From Alloyangia pacifica (lineage in GTDB: Bacteria; Pseudomonadota; Alphaproteobacteria; Rhodobacterales; Rhodobacteraceae): a DNA stretch of 64,000 bases. The first letter of the stretch is position 1; each line of letters opens with the position of its first letter. The DNA lies in NCBI RefSeq assembly GCF_003111685.1, contig NZ_CP022195.1, positions 1-64,000 of the forward strand, read 5' to 3'. The notes beneath the pieces are model-generated. The model searched no databases. It was given only the letters and a program-made list of their open reading frames with translations, and was not told where the DNA came from. Position numbers and translations under genes: made by a program. This document shows positions 51,660 to 59,878 of the stretch, one piece after another.

Positions 51660-52646
51660 ATGAGCGTTCAAGACCAGTCCGACCTCGCGCTGCCACCGGG
51701 CAGCGCCGAACTGATGCCGCCGGAGGCTCTTGCCCGCCACCGCGCCTTCATGCGCCGAGAGGCGCCGAAGGTGGAAAGCGACTGGATGCAGGTCGACACC
51801 TACAAGGCCAGGATCGAGCCGGTGGATGCCTCGATGATCGACCGGCTGCACGAGCTGACGGTCAGCGTCTTCTGGCCGCATCGGGCCTCGGACATCGAGC
51901 TGGTCCTGGCACTCGGCACTGGCTACCTGGCGCTGGACGAGATCGGGCGGCCATTGAGCTCCGTCATGGGCTTTCCGAGCGACGATGACTTCACGATGCT
52001 GGGGATGATGGTCACCACGCCGCGGCTGCAGTCGCAGGGCACCGGCGGGCGGCTGCTGCGCCGGGCGATGACCGAACAGGCCGGCCGCGACCTGCGACTT
52101 TCGGCGACGCGTCAGGGCTACCGCCTCTACGAGAGCGCGGGATTCACGCCGGTGCGGCTGGTCTACCAGCACCAGGGTATGGCGCGGGCGATCCGACCCC
52201 CCGAGCCGGTGCAGGGTGTGTCGGTGCGGCCGATGCAACCCGGCGACATGGCGGCGATCCGGGCGCTCGACGCCCATGCCTTCGGCGCGCGGCGGACCGT
52301 GACCCTCGATGCGGTGCTGGGTGTCTCCGAGGTGATCGTGGCCGAGCGCGGCGGCGAGGTCGAGGGCTATGCGATGATGCGCAACTTCGGCAAGGGGCGG
52401 GTCATTGGCCCACTGGTGGCCGAGCAGGACGGCATCGCCATGCAACTCGCCGCCGCGTTCATAATGGCGCATGAGGGCGAGTTCCTGCGCCTCGACACGA
52501 TCATCGAAAGCGAGCGCTTCGAGGCCTTCGTCTCGGCCGCTGGTCTCGGGGTCTGCGACACGGTCACCGACATGCGCTACGGCCGCCTGCGCCGCGCGCA
52601 GAGCGGGCCGATGACCTACGGTCTGGCGATGCAGTCCCTGGGCTGA
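51660..52646 (+). CDS. Two-domain GNAT-family N-acetyltransferase
   Basis: A 328-residue acetyltransferase. The first domain (about 50-200) includes MLGMMVTTPRLQSQGTGGRLLRRAMTEQ, with the acetyl-CoA pyrophosphate loop QSQGTGGR. A second, shorter acetyltransferase-like part (about 200-320) starts VSVRPMQPGDMAAIRALDAHAFGA, as in YitH/HolE-type proteins. ATG 51660 is chosen because a longer frame upstream overlaps the transposase remnant. Substrate is unknown. It lies divergently from the pseudogene block next door. Confidence 0.75.
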   Translation: MSVQDQSDLALPPGSAELMPPEALARHRAFMRREAPKVESDWMQVDTYKARIEPVDASMIDRLHELTVSVFWPHRASDIELVLALGTGYLALDEIGRPLSSVMGFPSDDDFTMLGMMVTTPRLQSQGTGGRLLRRAMTEQAGRDLRLSATRQGYRLYESAGFTPVRLVYQHQGMARAIRPPEPVQGVSVRPMQPGDMAAIRALDAHAFGARRTVTLDAVLGVSEVIVAERGGEVEGYAMMRNFGKGRVIGPLVAEQDGIAMQLAAAFIMAHEGEFLRLDTIIESERFEAFVSAAGLGVCDTVTDMRYGRLRRAQSGPMTYGLAMQSLG

Positions 52647-52691
52647 GCATCCAGACCGGCGACAGAGGGGGTCTGGGGCCCCTTCGCGTAT

Positions 52692-53980
52692 TCAGGAAAT
52701 CCGGTCCTTCAGGCCGAAGTACATGCCTACCAGCGGCAGGAACCACGGCTTGCCGGAATGCAGCGGCACCTTCGGCCCGTCGAGCCCCTGCAGCGGGTTG
52801 GTGTCGGTCCGGCCCATCGCCATGTCGGCAAGGACCTGCCCCATCAGCGTCGAGATCTGCGCGCCGTGCCCCGAGTAGCCCATGCCGTAGATCATGCCGT
52901 CGGCCTCGCCCGCGCGCGGGAAACGGTCCTTGGTCATGCCGACCATGCCGCCCCAGCAATAGTCCAGCTCGACCTTGCCCATCTGCGGGAACATTTGCGT
53001 CAGCGCGGCGCGCAGCACCTTGCCCGACTTGGCGTCCGAACTCTGGTCCGAGGTCGCCGAGAAGCGCGCCCGCCCGCCGAAGATCATCCGCTTGTCCGGC
53101 GACAGATGGAAGTAGTTGCCGATGTTCATCGAGGTGACATAGGTGCGGTTGCCCGGCAGCGTTGCGCGATCTCGGCGTCGCTGAGCGGGCGGGTCGCCAC
53201 GATGAAGGAGCCGACGGAGATGATCCGCTTCTTGAAGAACCCCAGCGGGGCCGTGCCGACGCTGTTCGAATAGGCGTTGGTCGCGGCGATCACCCGCTCG
53301 GCGCGGATCGTGCCCTTGGCTGTCTCGATCAGCCAGCCGCTGCCCTCGCGTCTGCGCCCGGTGACCGGGGCGTCTTCCCAGATCTTCGCGCCGTGGCGGT
53401 GGGCGGCCTCGGCCAGTCCGGTGACGTAGCGGCCCATGTGCATCATCGCCGACTTGCCGTAGAGCATTCCGCCGTGGAACTGGTCCGACCCGATCTCGCC
53501 CTCCAGCTCGTGCTTTTCGAGGAACCGCGTGTCGGCGTCCACCTCGCGGTGGATCGTCTCGAAATTGGCACGCAGCCCCGCGATATGGCTGGCCTTCGAG
53601 GCGAGTTTGACTTTCCCCGAGCGGTGGAAGTCACAGGCAATGCTTTCCTCGGCGATGACCTCCTCGATCATGTCGATCGAGCGGTCGTAGGCCTGCCAGA
53701 GCGCCTTGGCCCGCTCCGCGCCGAGCTGCGCCTTGGCCTCGCGGTAGCCATGGGCCAAGCCGTTGTTGAGGTGCCCGCCGTTGCGGCCCGAGCCGCCGAA
53801 GCCGACGTGGCGGGCTTCGAGCACCGCGACGCTCACCCCCTCGCGGGCCAGCTTGCGCGCGGCGTTGAGGCCGGTGAACCCGGCCCCGATGACGACCACG
53901 TCGACCTTGCCCTCGACCGGGCCCGGCTGGGCCGAGGCAAAGGGGGTCGAGGTGGCGTGCCAGTAGGACTGATATTGCAT
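52692..53980 (-). pseudogene. FAD-dependent amine/glycine oxidase, frameshifted
   Basis: The first half (53980 down to about 53165) encodes a complete Rossmann start (DVVVIGAGFTGLNAARKLAREG), SGRNGGHLNNGL and the middle of a DAO-type oxidase, as in gamma-glutamylputrescine or glycine/D-amino-acid oxidases. It then runs out of frame and stops at 53126. The rest (53129-52692, MNIGNYFHLSPDKRMIFGGR... to KDRIS) continues the protein in the next frame. Restoring one base in GC_GCA near 53166 joins EIA to ATLPGNRTYVTSMN. This is a one-base deletion, or a sequencing error. Function lost unless frameshifting occurs. Confidence 0.75.
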
Positions 53981-54005
53981 CGCAGTGCTTTCGTTTCAGC
54001 GGTGA

Positions 54006-54396
54006 TTACAGGCCGACGACGCCGGGCAGCCCCGAGATATCCTTGATCTCGGTATAGCCGTAGAAGGGGTTTGCCGGCTCGTGGCCGCGGTTGACCCAGA
54101 CCTTATTCTTGATCCCCAGGTCATGCGCGGTCATAGATCTTCGCCGCGATCTCGGGATCGAAGGCGACGCCGTTGCGCTTGCAGGTGCGCTCCAGGGCGT
54201 TGTGCACGACCTCGGCATAGGGCTTCCACGCACCCAGCACCTCGTCCAGCCGATAGGCCGAGAAGTCACGGATGAAGACCTCGATCTTTTCGGCTCCAAG
54301 CTGCTCGCCGTAGAAGTCGCGCGCGGCGCCGGCCATGTCGAAGTAGATCATGGTGCCGTGACAGTCGAAGGTGTTGAATTTGGGGCGGAAGGTCAT
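54006..54396 (-). pseudogene. Type II haloacid-dehalogenase-like hydrolase with a central deletion
   Basis: The N-terminus starts MTFRPKFNTFDCHGTMIYFD, with the HAD nucleophile motif (FDCHGT), and runs for about 90 residues to IYDRA, then stops. The C-terminus TAHDLGIKNKVWVNRGHEPANPF...GLPGVVGL continues in another frame directly after. The intact family has about 220-240 residues, so roughly 100 residues are missing between, with a frame change at the junction near 54115-54130. HAD motifs II and III cannot be present. It neighbours the frameshifted FAD oxidase gene, on the same strand. Confidence 0.75.
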
Positions 54397-54603
54397 GTCA
54401 GTCTCCGGGGTGCGTGGTACCGGCATCTTGACCCGCCCGCCGCGACAGCGCCTGCCGCGTTTCGCGCTCTCAGCGCAGGAAATTGCGTTTGTCGCGCGGG
54501 TCGCGGCACGGTCTGCCGCGCCGCGCGCGCTTTCGGTGACCGGCGCGTGGCGTGGCGGGGCATTTTGTGGTGAATGCCCTTGAGACCAACACCGGAGACT
54601 CCC

Positions 54604-54972
54604 ATGGCCCTGCTCGTACCCGTTGAAACCGCTCCAACTTTTGCCGCCAAGGAAGGCACCGCCGCGCCCGACCGCCTGATCGAGGGTGCGCCCGCCTTCA
54701 AGACATGGGAAATCGACACCGCGCTGGCCAAAGCCGCCAACTGGGGCAAGATCCGCACCGGCGTCTGGGAGGCCACCGAGGGCAAGACGATCTCGATCAA
54801 GGGTGAGACCCTCGAGTTCTGCCACATCCTGTCGGGGCGCTGCGAGATTGCCGAGGACGGCGGCGAGAGCCACGTTTTCGGCCCCGGCGACAGCTTCGTG
54901 CTGAAACCCGGCTTCACCGGCACCTGGAACACGCTCGAGACGGTGCGCAAGATTTTCGTGATCGCCTCCTGA
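54604..54972 (+). CDS. Cupin-domain small protein
   Basis: A 122-residue cupin: IRTGVWEATEGKTISIKGETLEFCHILSGRCEI and GPGDSFVLKPGFTGTWNT form the two conserved cupin motifs. The metal-ligand His set is reduced, since motif 1 keeps FCHILSG but lacks the usual HxH. Similar cupins (often DUF861-type) accompany oxidoreductases and amidases in Rhodobacterales. ATG 54604 has CGGAGA ahead. The next gene starts within its stop (TGATG, 54970-54974), so the two were once an operon. Confidence 0.7.
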   Translation: MALLVPVETAPTFAAKEGTAAPDRLIEGAPAFKTWEIDTALAKAANWGKIRTGVWEATEGKTISIKGETLEFCHILSGRCEIAEDGGESHVFGPGDSFVLKPGFTGTWNTLETVRKIFVIAS

Positions 54973-55397
54973 TGCGGGCGGTGGAGATCCTCGAAAGGCT
55001 CGTCGCCTTTCCCAGCGTTGTCGGCACCTCGAACAGGGCGCTGATGGAGTACGTCGCCCACTACCTTTCAGAGCACGGCGCGCGGGTCACCCGCCTGGTC
55101 GGACCCGAGGGCGACCGCGAGAACCTCTTTGCCACGATCGGCGATCCCTCGCTGCCGGGCTATGTCCTGTCGGGGCACGTCGACGTCGTCCCGGCGCAGG
55201 AGCCGGGCTGGGTCGGGGACCCCTTCGTGCTGCGGCGCGACGGTGCGCGGAGGAGGACAGATGACATCGCAAGAGAACCGCGGTCGCGGCGCCTGACGGC
55301 GCGGCGGCGCTCGGTCCGGCTGTCCCGCGGCACGTCCGCGGGAACGCGCCTGGCTGCACGCCAGCGGGGCGCGCGGGCCCGGGTTTTGCCCGAATGA
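54972..55397 (+). pseudogene. M20 peptidase/acetylornithine deacetylase, 3'-truncated
   Basis: The first 90 residues match the ArgE/M20 start: ILERLVAFPSVVGTSNRALMEYV and YVLSGHVDVVPAQEPGWVGDPF, with the metal ligand His in LSGHVDVVP. After VLRRDGAR the homology ends abruptly (about 55245) and the frame becomes Arg-rich without M20 features until a stop at 55397. The family has about 380 residues, so the catalytic and dimerisation domains are gone. It is the deleted remainder of a gene once coupled to the cupin gene. Confidence 0.7.
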
Positions 55398-55479
55398 CGG
55401 CGGCGCGCCAGCGCGCCCTGTGACCAGAAAAGGGGCCGGAGGGACCCCCCGTATCAATTGACATCAGTGGAGGAGCAAG

Positions 55480-56610
55480 ATGCTCAAACTCATAGCGACC
55501 TGCGCTCTGGGCGCGGTAACCCTGTGAACGGGCTCGGCAGCCAAGGCGGAAGCACCGCAAACCCTGGGAGCCGGCGGCCCGCCGCCCCTGTCGATCCGGG
55601 TGCTCGCGAACATGGGCCGGACCGGGCTTCTGGGGTTCATGTCCTCGAACGAGCGCTACGGCGCGGTGCAGTCCCGCGTCGCCTTCGGCCGCGGCATGTC
55701 GGCGCTGGCGGACGTTCCCGGCAACCCGGCGGATGGCTATCCCGACGGCGTGAGCGAGCTGCTCACCCCGCTCAGCGCCATCATCCAGCTGAACAAGGGC
55801 CCGAGTGACAGCGCCTCCTACCTGCGCTTTTCCTCCGACAATCGCCGGTCGGACGCCTGGCGCACCGAGAACGCCGGCACCGGCTTCGAGAGCGACAGCG
55901 AGGCGCATGGCTTTGGCGCGCAGTATTTCTATGCCCCGAACGCCGACCTGATGCTGGGGCTCGGGGTGGAGGTGAACCGCAACGAGGTCGAGATACGCCA
56001 CAACGACGGCAGCAGCGACATCGAGTTCTGGGCGCTGCGGGCGGACGTTCTGAAGGTGGTGAACGACAACTGGGGCGTCGCCCTGCGCGCCGGCTGGTTC
56101 AACGAGACCGCCGAGACAAGCATCCCGCTGCCCTTCGCCACGATGGAGTCCGAGCAGGACGCGCAGCGACTCTATCTGCAGGCCGACGCGGTGGGCACCT
56201 TCACCAGGGCCGACATCGCGGCACTGCCCGAAAGCTGGATCCTGCGCCCCAACATCGGCGCGGCCTGGCAGAAGACCTGGTTCGACGAGACCACCAACTC
56301 GCTGGGTGCAACGGTCAAGGGTCCGCGCGGCGAAAGCTCGGACGAATATGGGTCGGTCTATGCCAAGGCGGCGCTGCATCACGATGGGAAGGGAAAGATC
56401 CACCCCTATGCGGGTCTCGGGGTCGACGTCGAATTCGTCAATTCCTATGAAGATTACGTCGATGAGACGGCCTACTTCAACAGCTTCGCCGGGGCGTCGA
56501 TCTCGCTCTCGCGTTCGGCGATGATCTATGTGAGCTACGGCCGCTACGATGGGTTCAACGGCAACCGGACGAAGGAGTCACTGGTTGTTGCGCTTGGGGT
56601 GACCTTATGA
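55480..56610 (+). pseudogene. Outer-membrane autotransporter-like barrel protein with a stop in its signal peptide
   Basis: GGAGGAG precedes ATG 55480, and the signal peptide begins MLKLIATCALGAVTL, but codon 16 is TGA (55525-55527). The frame then continues as TGSAAKAEAPQTLG, giving a normal A-x-A cleavage site, and encodes a full barrel domain to LGVTL at 56610: GRTGLLGFMSSNERYGAV, FGAQYFYAPNADLMLGLGVEV, GVALRAGWFNETAE, YVSYGRYDG. Reinitiation at GTG 55600 would lack a signal peptide. This resembles the family of autotransporter-domain or porin-like outer-membrane proteins. It appears to be a recently inactivated gene because the frame is otherwise intact. Confidence 0.7.
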
Positions 56611-57145
56611 CCAGCGGCGCACCGTTCCCGCAAAAGAAGACAGCGCTCCGATAGCGATCGGGGCGCTGCCTAAGTTTCGCACCTTTCGGCGTGTTTGCAG
56701 AGCGCCATGTCGGGCGAGGCTCTCGACCTCGCCGGCCGGCGCTGAGGTATTGCCGATCTGCTTAGGATCAGCCATCGGCTTTGGCATTGGCATCACCAGC
56801 TCCGGCGCTTCGGAAGTCTCGCTCCACCTGAATTCCAATGCGTCGAGATCATCGCTCAGCTTTGTGCCACAGCTCGGCCCGATCACGCGCAGCATGTCGA
56901 CCCACACCCCAGGGAGATGCTCGGGACATATCTTTGCGCCAAGGTTGGTATGATTGGCCCACCGCGGAGCCACCCATCTGGCCAGCCCGCCGCCCTCACT
57001 GATCGTGCGCGGATCGACGGTGCCGTGAGCCCCCCCAGGCTCAGCTCACGCCTTGCACTGCGGACAAATCCGGACGGCGCGCCGCATCCGGTCACGCACA
57101 GTTTTTACATAAGCCTGATTACACGCGCGACGCCTGTAAGCGGGG
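56611..57145. other. Non-coding stretch between the barrel pseudogene and the IS30 element
   Basis: 535 bases without a recognisable gene. A reverse frame at 56605-56973 (MAPRWANHTNLGAK...) has no family I can recognise and no good start. The segment is GC-rich but lacks the codon pattern of neighbouring genes. A junction of rearrangements or remains of mobile DNA is likely, given the IS elements on its right. Confidence 0.4.
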
Positions 57146-57206
57146 TGGATTCACAAACGAAGTGCAAATTCTGTATCAAAACAGAAGTTTGCATGGAGGA
57201 TGTGGA

Positions 57207-57743
57207 ATGGGTCGTTGTTACCTTCAGCTGAGTTTCGAGGAGCGGATCAAGATTGCCAAGTGGCGCGAGGCCAAAATGTCGATCCCCGAGATCGCGGATC
57301 GCCTGAGCCGCGCCCCCTCGACCATCTACCGCGATCTGAAGCGCAATCACTTCGATGGCGGCGACCTGCCCGAGCTCGCGGGATACTACGCGCTGAATGC
57401 CCAGACCATGAGCGAGAGGCGCCGCGCCCTTCACCGCAAGATGATTCAGCACCCGCAGCTCAAAGCTGCCGCCCTGCATGGGCTCAAGACTGGCTGGTCG
57501 CCGGAGCAGATCGCCGGCCGGATGCGTCTTGAGCAGCATGGGGTCCGTGTGAGCCACGAGACGATCTATCGCTACGCCTACTCGAAGGACGGTCGCGCCG
57601 AGCAGTTCTACCGGCACCTTCCCGAGCATCGCAGACGCCGCAGACCTCGCGGATACCGCCGGTACCAGCGCAGCCACATCTCGGACGCGCAAAGCCTTTC
57701 AAACAGGCCGGATTGCGTCGCCGAGCGCGTTGAGTTTGGGCAC
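57207..57743 (+). pseudogene. IS30 transposase, N-terminal part
   Basis: Residues 1-179 of a transposase starting MGRCYLQLSFEERIKIAKWR. The helix-turn-helix IPEIADRLSRAPSTIYRDLKRN and the sequence up to CVAERVEFGH are intact, then the IS1111 element begins at codon 180. The reading continues at 59110 with WECDLVMFRKEHG, which rejoins VEFGH-WECDL exactly. ATG 57207 is the only well-placed start. The first aspartate of the DDE triad (WECD) lies just after the break, in the right part. Confidence 0.8.
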
Positions 57744-57829
57744 TGATGGTGTGGATACCTCACCCCGCAACGGGATCGCAATGTGCCAGGATGGTGAGGT
57801 TGAAACGCACCAGCATGGAGGAGGTATCC

Positions 57830-58855
57830 GTGGAAGAGGTTACAGTCATCGGCATCGACTTGGCAAAGTCGGTTTTTCAACTCCACGGCGCGGATGCGTC
57901 AGGACGGCCCGTGTTCCGCAAGAAGCTCTCGCGGGCGCAGTTCACCCGGTTCGTGGCCGAGCACCCGCCCTGCCTTGTCGCCATGGAGGCTTGCGCGTCG
58001 TCGCACTATTGGGAGCGGGAGTTCATGAAACTCGGCCATGAGGTACGGCTCATCCCACCGATCTACGTGAAGCCCTTCGTGAAGCGGCAGAAAAACGATG
58101 CGAATGACGCCGAGGCCATCGCGGAGGCCGTGGTGCGTCCGACCATGCGGTTTGTGCCCGTGAAATCCGCCGAGCAGCAGGCCAGATCCATGGTCTTCAA
58201 GACGCGCGATCTCCTCGTTCGACAACGCAACGCCCTCATCAACGCGCTGCGCGGGCACCTTATGGAATATGGCTTCATCGCGCCTCCCGGACGGACATTC
58301 GTCAGGAAACTCGAGGCGCAGCTCGATGCTCCAGAGAGCATGCTCCCATCCGGCGTCACCGAGCTTTGTCGCCTGCACCTCGAGCAGATTGGCAGTCTCG
58401 ACGTCAGGATCATAAGAATAGAGAAGCGCCTCAAAGAAGAAGCCAAGAACGATCCTGAGACGATCCGCCTGCAGACAGCCCCGGGTGTCGGCCCCGTCAG
58501 CGCCATGGCAATTCAAGCCTTCGCCCCGCCGATGGAAGGGTTCCGAAGGGGGCGTGATTTTGCGGCCTGGCTGGGTCTCGTCCCTGTTCAGAAATCGACA
58601 GGTGGCCGGCAGATTCTGGGGCGCACTTCAAAGATGGGACAACGGGACATTCGCAGACTGTTGATCATCGGCGCGATGACGCGGGTCAGATGGGCGGTCA
58701 AGAACGGCCCTCCCAAAGGGTCCTGGTTGGAGCAGATGCTGGGGCGCAAGCCCCGGATGCTGGTCGCCATCGCCCTGGCAAACAAAACCGCCCGCGCGAT
58801 CTGGGCGATGATGACGAAACAGGAGGACTATCGAGACCCCGTCCTTGCCGCGTGA
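57830..58855 (+). CDS. IS110-family (IS1111-type) DEDD transposase
   Basis: A 341-residue recombinase. The N-terminal RuvC-like DEDD domain shows TVIGIDLAKSVFQ (first Asp), LVAMEACASSHYW (Glu) and NDANDAEAIAEA (later Asps). The C-terminal transposase-20 domain has TAPGVGPVSAMAI and ILGRTSKMGQRDIRRLLI with the active-site Ser. GTG 57830 is chosen because GGAGGAGG lies 6 bases ahead; ATG 57815 and a longer start lack a site. Family members integrate with a guide RNA. No internal stop or frameshift is seen, so it may be active. Confidence 0.85.
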   Translation: MEEVTVIGIDLAKSVFQLHGADASGRPVFRKKLSRAQFTRFVAEHPPCLVAMEACASSHYWEREFMKLGHEVRLIPPIYVKPFVKRQKNDANDAEAIAEAVVRPTMRFVPVKSAEQQARSMVFKTRDLLVRQRNALINALRGHLMEYGFIAPPGRTFVRKLEAQLDAPESMLPSGVTELCRLHLEQIGSLDVRIIRIEKRLKEEAKNDPETIRLQTAPGVGPVSAMAIQAFAPPMEGFRRGRDFAAWLGLVPVQKSTGGRQILGRTSKMGQRDIRRLLIIGAMTRVRWAVKNGPPKGSWLEQMLGRKPRMLVAIALANKTARAIWAMMTKQEDYRDPVLAA

Positions 58856-59109
58856 CACGGTGAGGGTTGGCAGGTGTGAGACGGACAGTGAACAGTAAGG
58901 ACAAACGATCGACCAGATCGAGGTTGTGGAAACCAGGCACTCCCAGAGAGCTTGCAACTCGGGCGCATTGATATGCACCCAACCTTCGCATCGCCATACC
59001 GGCCCGCGGCATTGTCAAAGCCGCACATCGAGGCCTGACACATGACCGTACCCGATCACATGTTCGACCCGTTCAAAAGAATGCTTGCACCGACCGAGGT
59101 ATCCACACA
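58856..59109 (+). ncRNA. Predicted bridge/seek RNA of the IS1111 element
   Basis: The 254 bases after the transposase stop contain no gene and, in IS1111-type elements, the guide RNA maps to this 3' part. GCACTCCCAG (58937-58946) is the reverse complement of CTGGGAGTGC, the junction and right flank of the reconstructed IS30 target (C57743 joined to 59110-59118). A weaker similarity GAGGTTGTGG (58919-58928) to the left flank GAGTTTGGGC occurs just upstream, as expected for a left guide. Transcription and folding were not tested. Confidence 0.55.
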
Positions 59110-59583
59110 TGGGAGTGCGACTTGGTGATGTTCCGCAAGGAGCACGGCAAGATCAACGTGACCTCCCTGGTGGAGCGTGTCAGCCGCTACGCCGTCGTGC
59201 TGCGCAACGAGGACCGACGATCAAAGCCGATCATGGAATCCCTCATCCAGGGGCTCTCCGCCCTGCCCGCGGATGCGAGGCAATCCATCACCTTCGACCG
59301 CGGAACCGAGTTCTCGGCATGGCAACGGCTCAAGGATGGGATCGGCGCGGACAGCTGGTTCTGCGACCCGCAGGCGCCTTGGCAGAAAGGCACAGTCGAG
59401 AACACCAACAACCGTCTGCGCAAGTTCCTGCCCCGCTCGACCGAACCGACGGCGCTCACAAATCGATATTTGAGGTCGATTTGCCAGCGCCTCAACGCGA
59501 CGCCCCGCAAATGCCTGGGCTACCGAACGCCTGCCTAAGTCTTCGAGGCCAAGCTCGTGGATATCCGAAACCGACTGACATAA
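59110..59583 (+). pseudogene. IS30 transposase, C-terminal part, with an extra stop
   Basis: Continues the IS30 frame from WECDLVMFRKEHGKINV through FDRGTEFSAW (second acidic block) to DPQAPWQKGTVENTNNRLRKF (last acidic residue) and ends at GYRTPA with TAA (59536-59538). The frame continues as VFEAKLVDIRNRLT to TAA at 59581-59583, so a GAA to TAA-type change has cut about 15 residues. With the IS1111 insertion this copy is inactive twice over. Combined, the parts give about 335 residues, normal for IS30. Confidence 0.75.
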
Positions 59584-59620
59584 AATAGGAAATCAGACTT
59601 TGCGCTTCGGCGTGAGTTCA

Positions 59621-59750
59621 CAGGGGGTGGATGATGAACGCCTTCTGCGCGTCCGTAGACTCCGATGCCTTCATGCGTTTCCGCTCCTCTCCCGGCCAAG
59701 GGTTCCGTCCGGAGAACTCTAAGCTGGAACGGGGGCGTTTTCGGGGATCA
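59621..59750 (-). mobile_element. IS3-family (IS407-type) element stub with start of OrfA
   Basis: On the reverse strand ATG at 59674 starts MKASESTDAQKAFII, the well-known beginning of IS3/IS407-type OrfA (MKASKFSDAQKAFII), then the sequence changes at about 59629 where the IS30 right end begins. Upstream, TGATCCCCGAAAACGCC at the outer end (near 59750) resembles an IS3-type terminal repeat. Only about 15 codons and the end remain. The rest of the element is not found on the other side of the IS30. Confidence 0.6.
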
Positions 59751-59848
59751 CATCAATAGATGTGTCCTGAACGAAACCTGCAATGCCCTCGACAACAGCA
59801 GCGATTTGGCCATCTCAGTTTGCAACACCTTCGAAAACAGGTAGACCA

Positions 59849-59866
59849 GTTCGTAACTTCACGAAC
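59849..59866. promoter_or_regulatory. Probable TetR operator in the regulator's own leader
   Basis: GTTCGT-AACTTC-ACGAAC is a perfect 6-bp inverted repeat with a 6-base spacer, 12 bases ahead of the TetR start codon. Its half-site GTTCGTAA reappears in the inverted repeat upstream of the TRAP genes, which points to autorepression by the adjacent TetR protein. Confidence 0.5.
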
Positions 59867-59878
59867 ACTGGACAGAAC

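Larger units (their letters stand above)
57744..59109 (+). mobile_element. IS110-family element of the IS1111 type
   Basis: A 1366-base element. Perfect 13-bp subterminal inverted repeats are GTGTGGATACCTC (57749-57761) and GAGGTATCCACAC (59096-59108), leaving 5 bases outside on the left and 1 on the right. This is the mark of the IS1111 subgroup. No target duplication is visible; the ends rejoin the IS30 gene exactly at CAC/TGG. It carries a transposase (57830-58855) and a 254-base 3' non-coding part. Confidence 0.85.
57145..59629 (+). mobile_element. IS30-family element, split by an IS110/IS1111 insertion
   Basis: Transposase parts lie at 57207-57743 and 59110-59583, on either side of the IS1111 element. 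Imperfect terminal repeats are visible: ACGAAGTGCAAATTCTG (57157-57173) and, inverted, CAGACTTTGCGCTTCGG (59594-59610), with 14 of 17 bases matching. Boundaries are therefore approximate. The right end interrupts an IS3-type transposase stub at 59630. Confidence 0.75.

Noticed and set aside
56605..56973. A 122-residue reverse frame downstream of the barrel pseudogene
   Set aside because: No family, no ribosome-binding site, ends within the coding end of the barrel gene and lies beside IS debris; not reported as a gene.
57135..57145. A GTAAGCG end that could be an IS66-type terminus
   Set aside because: Only about ten bases match the family end and no IS66 gene is adjacent.
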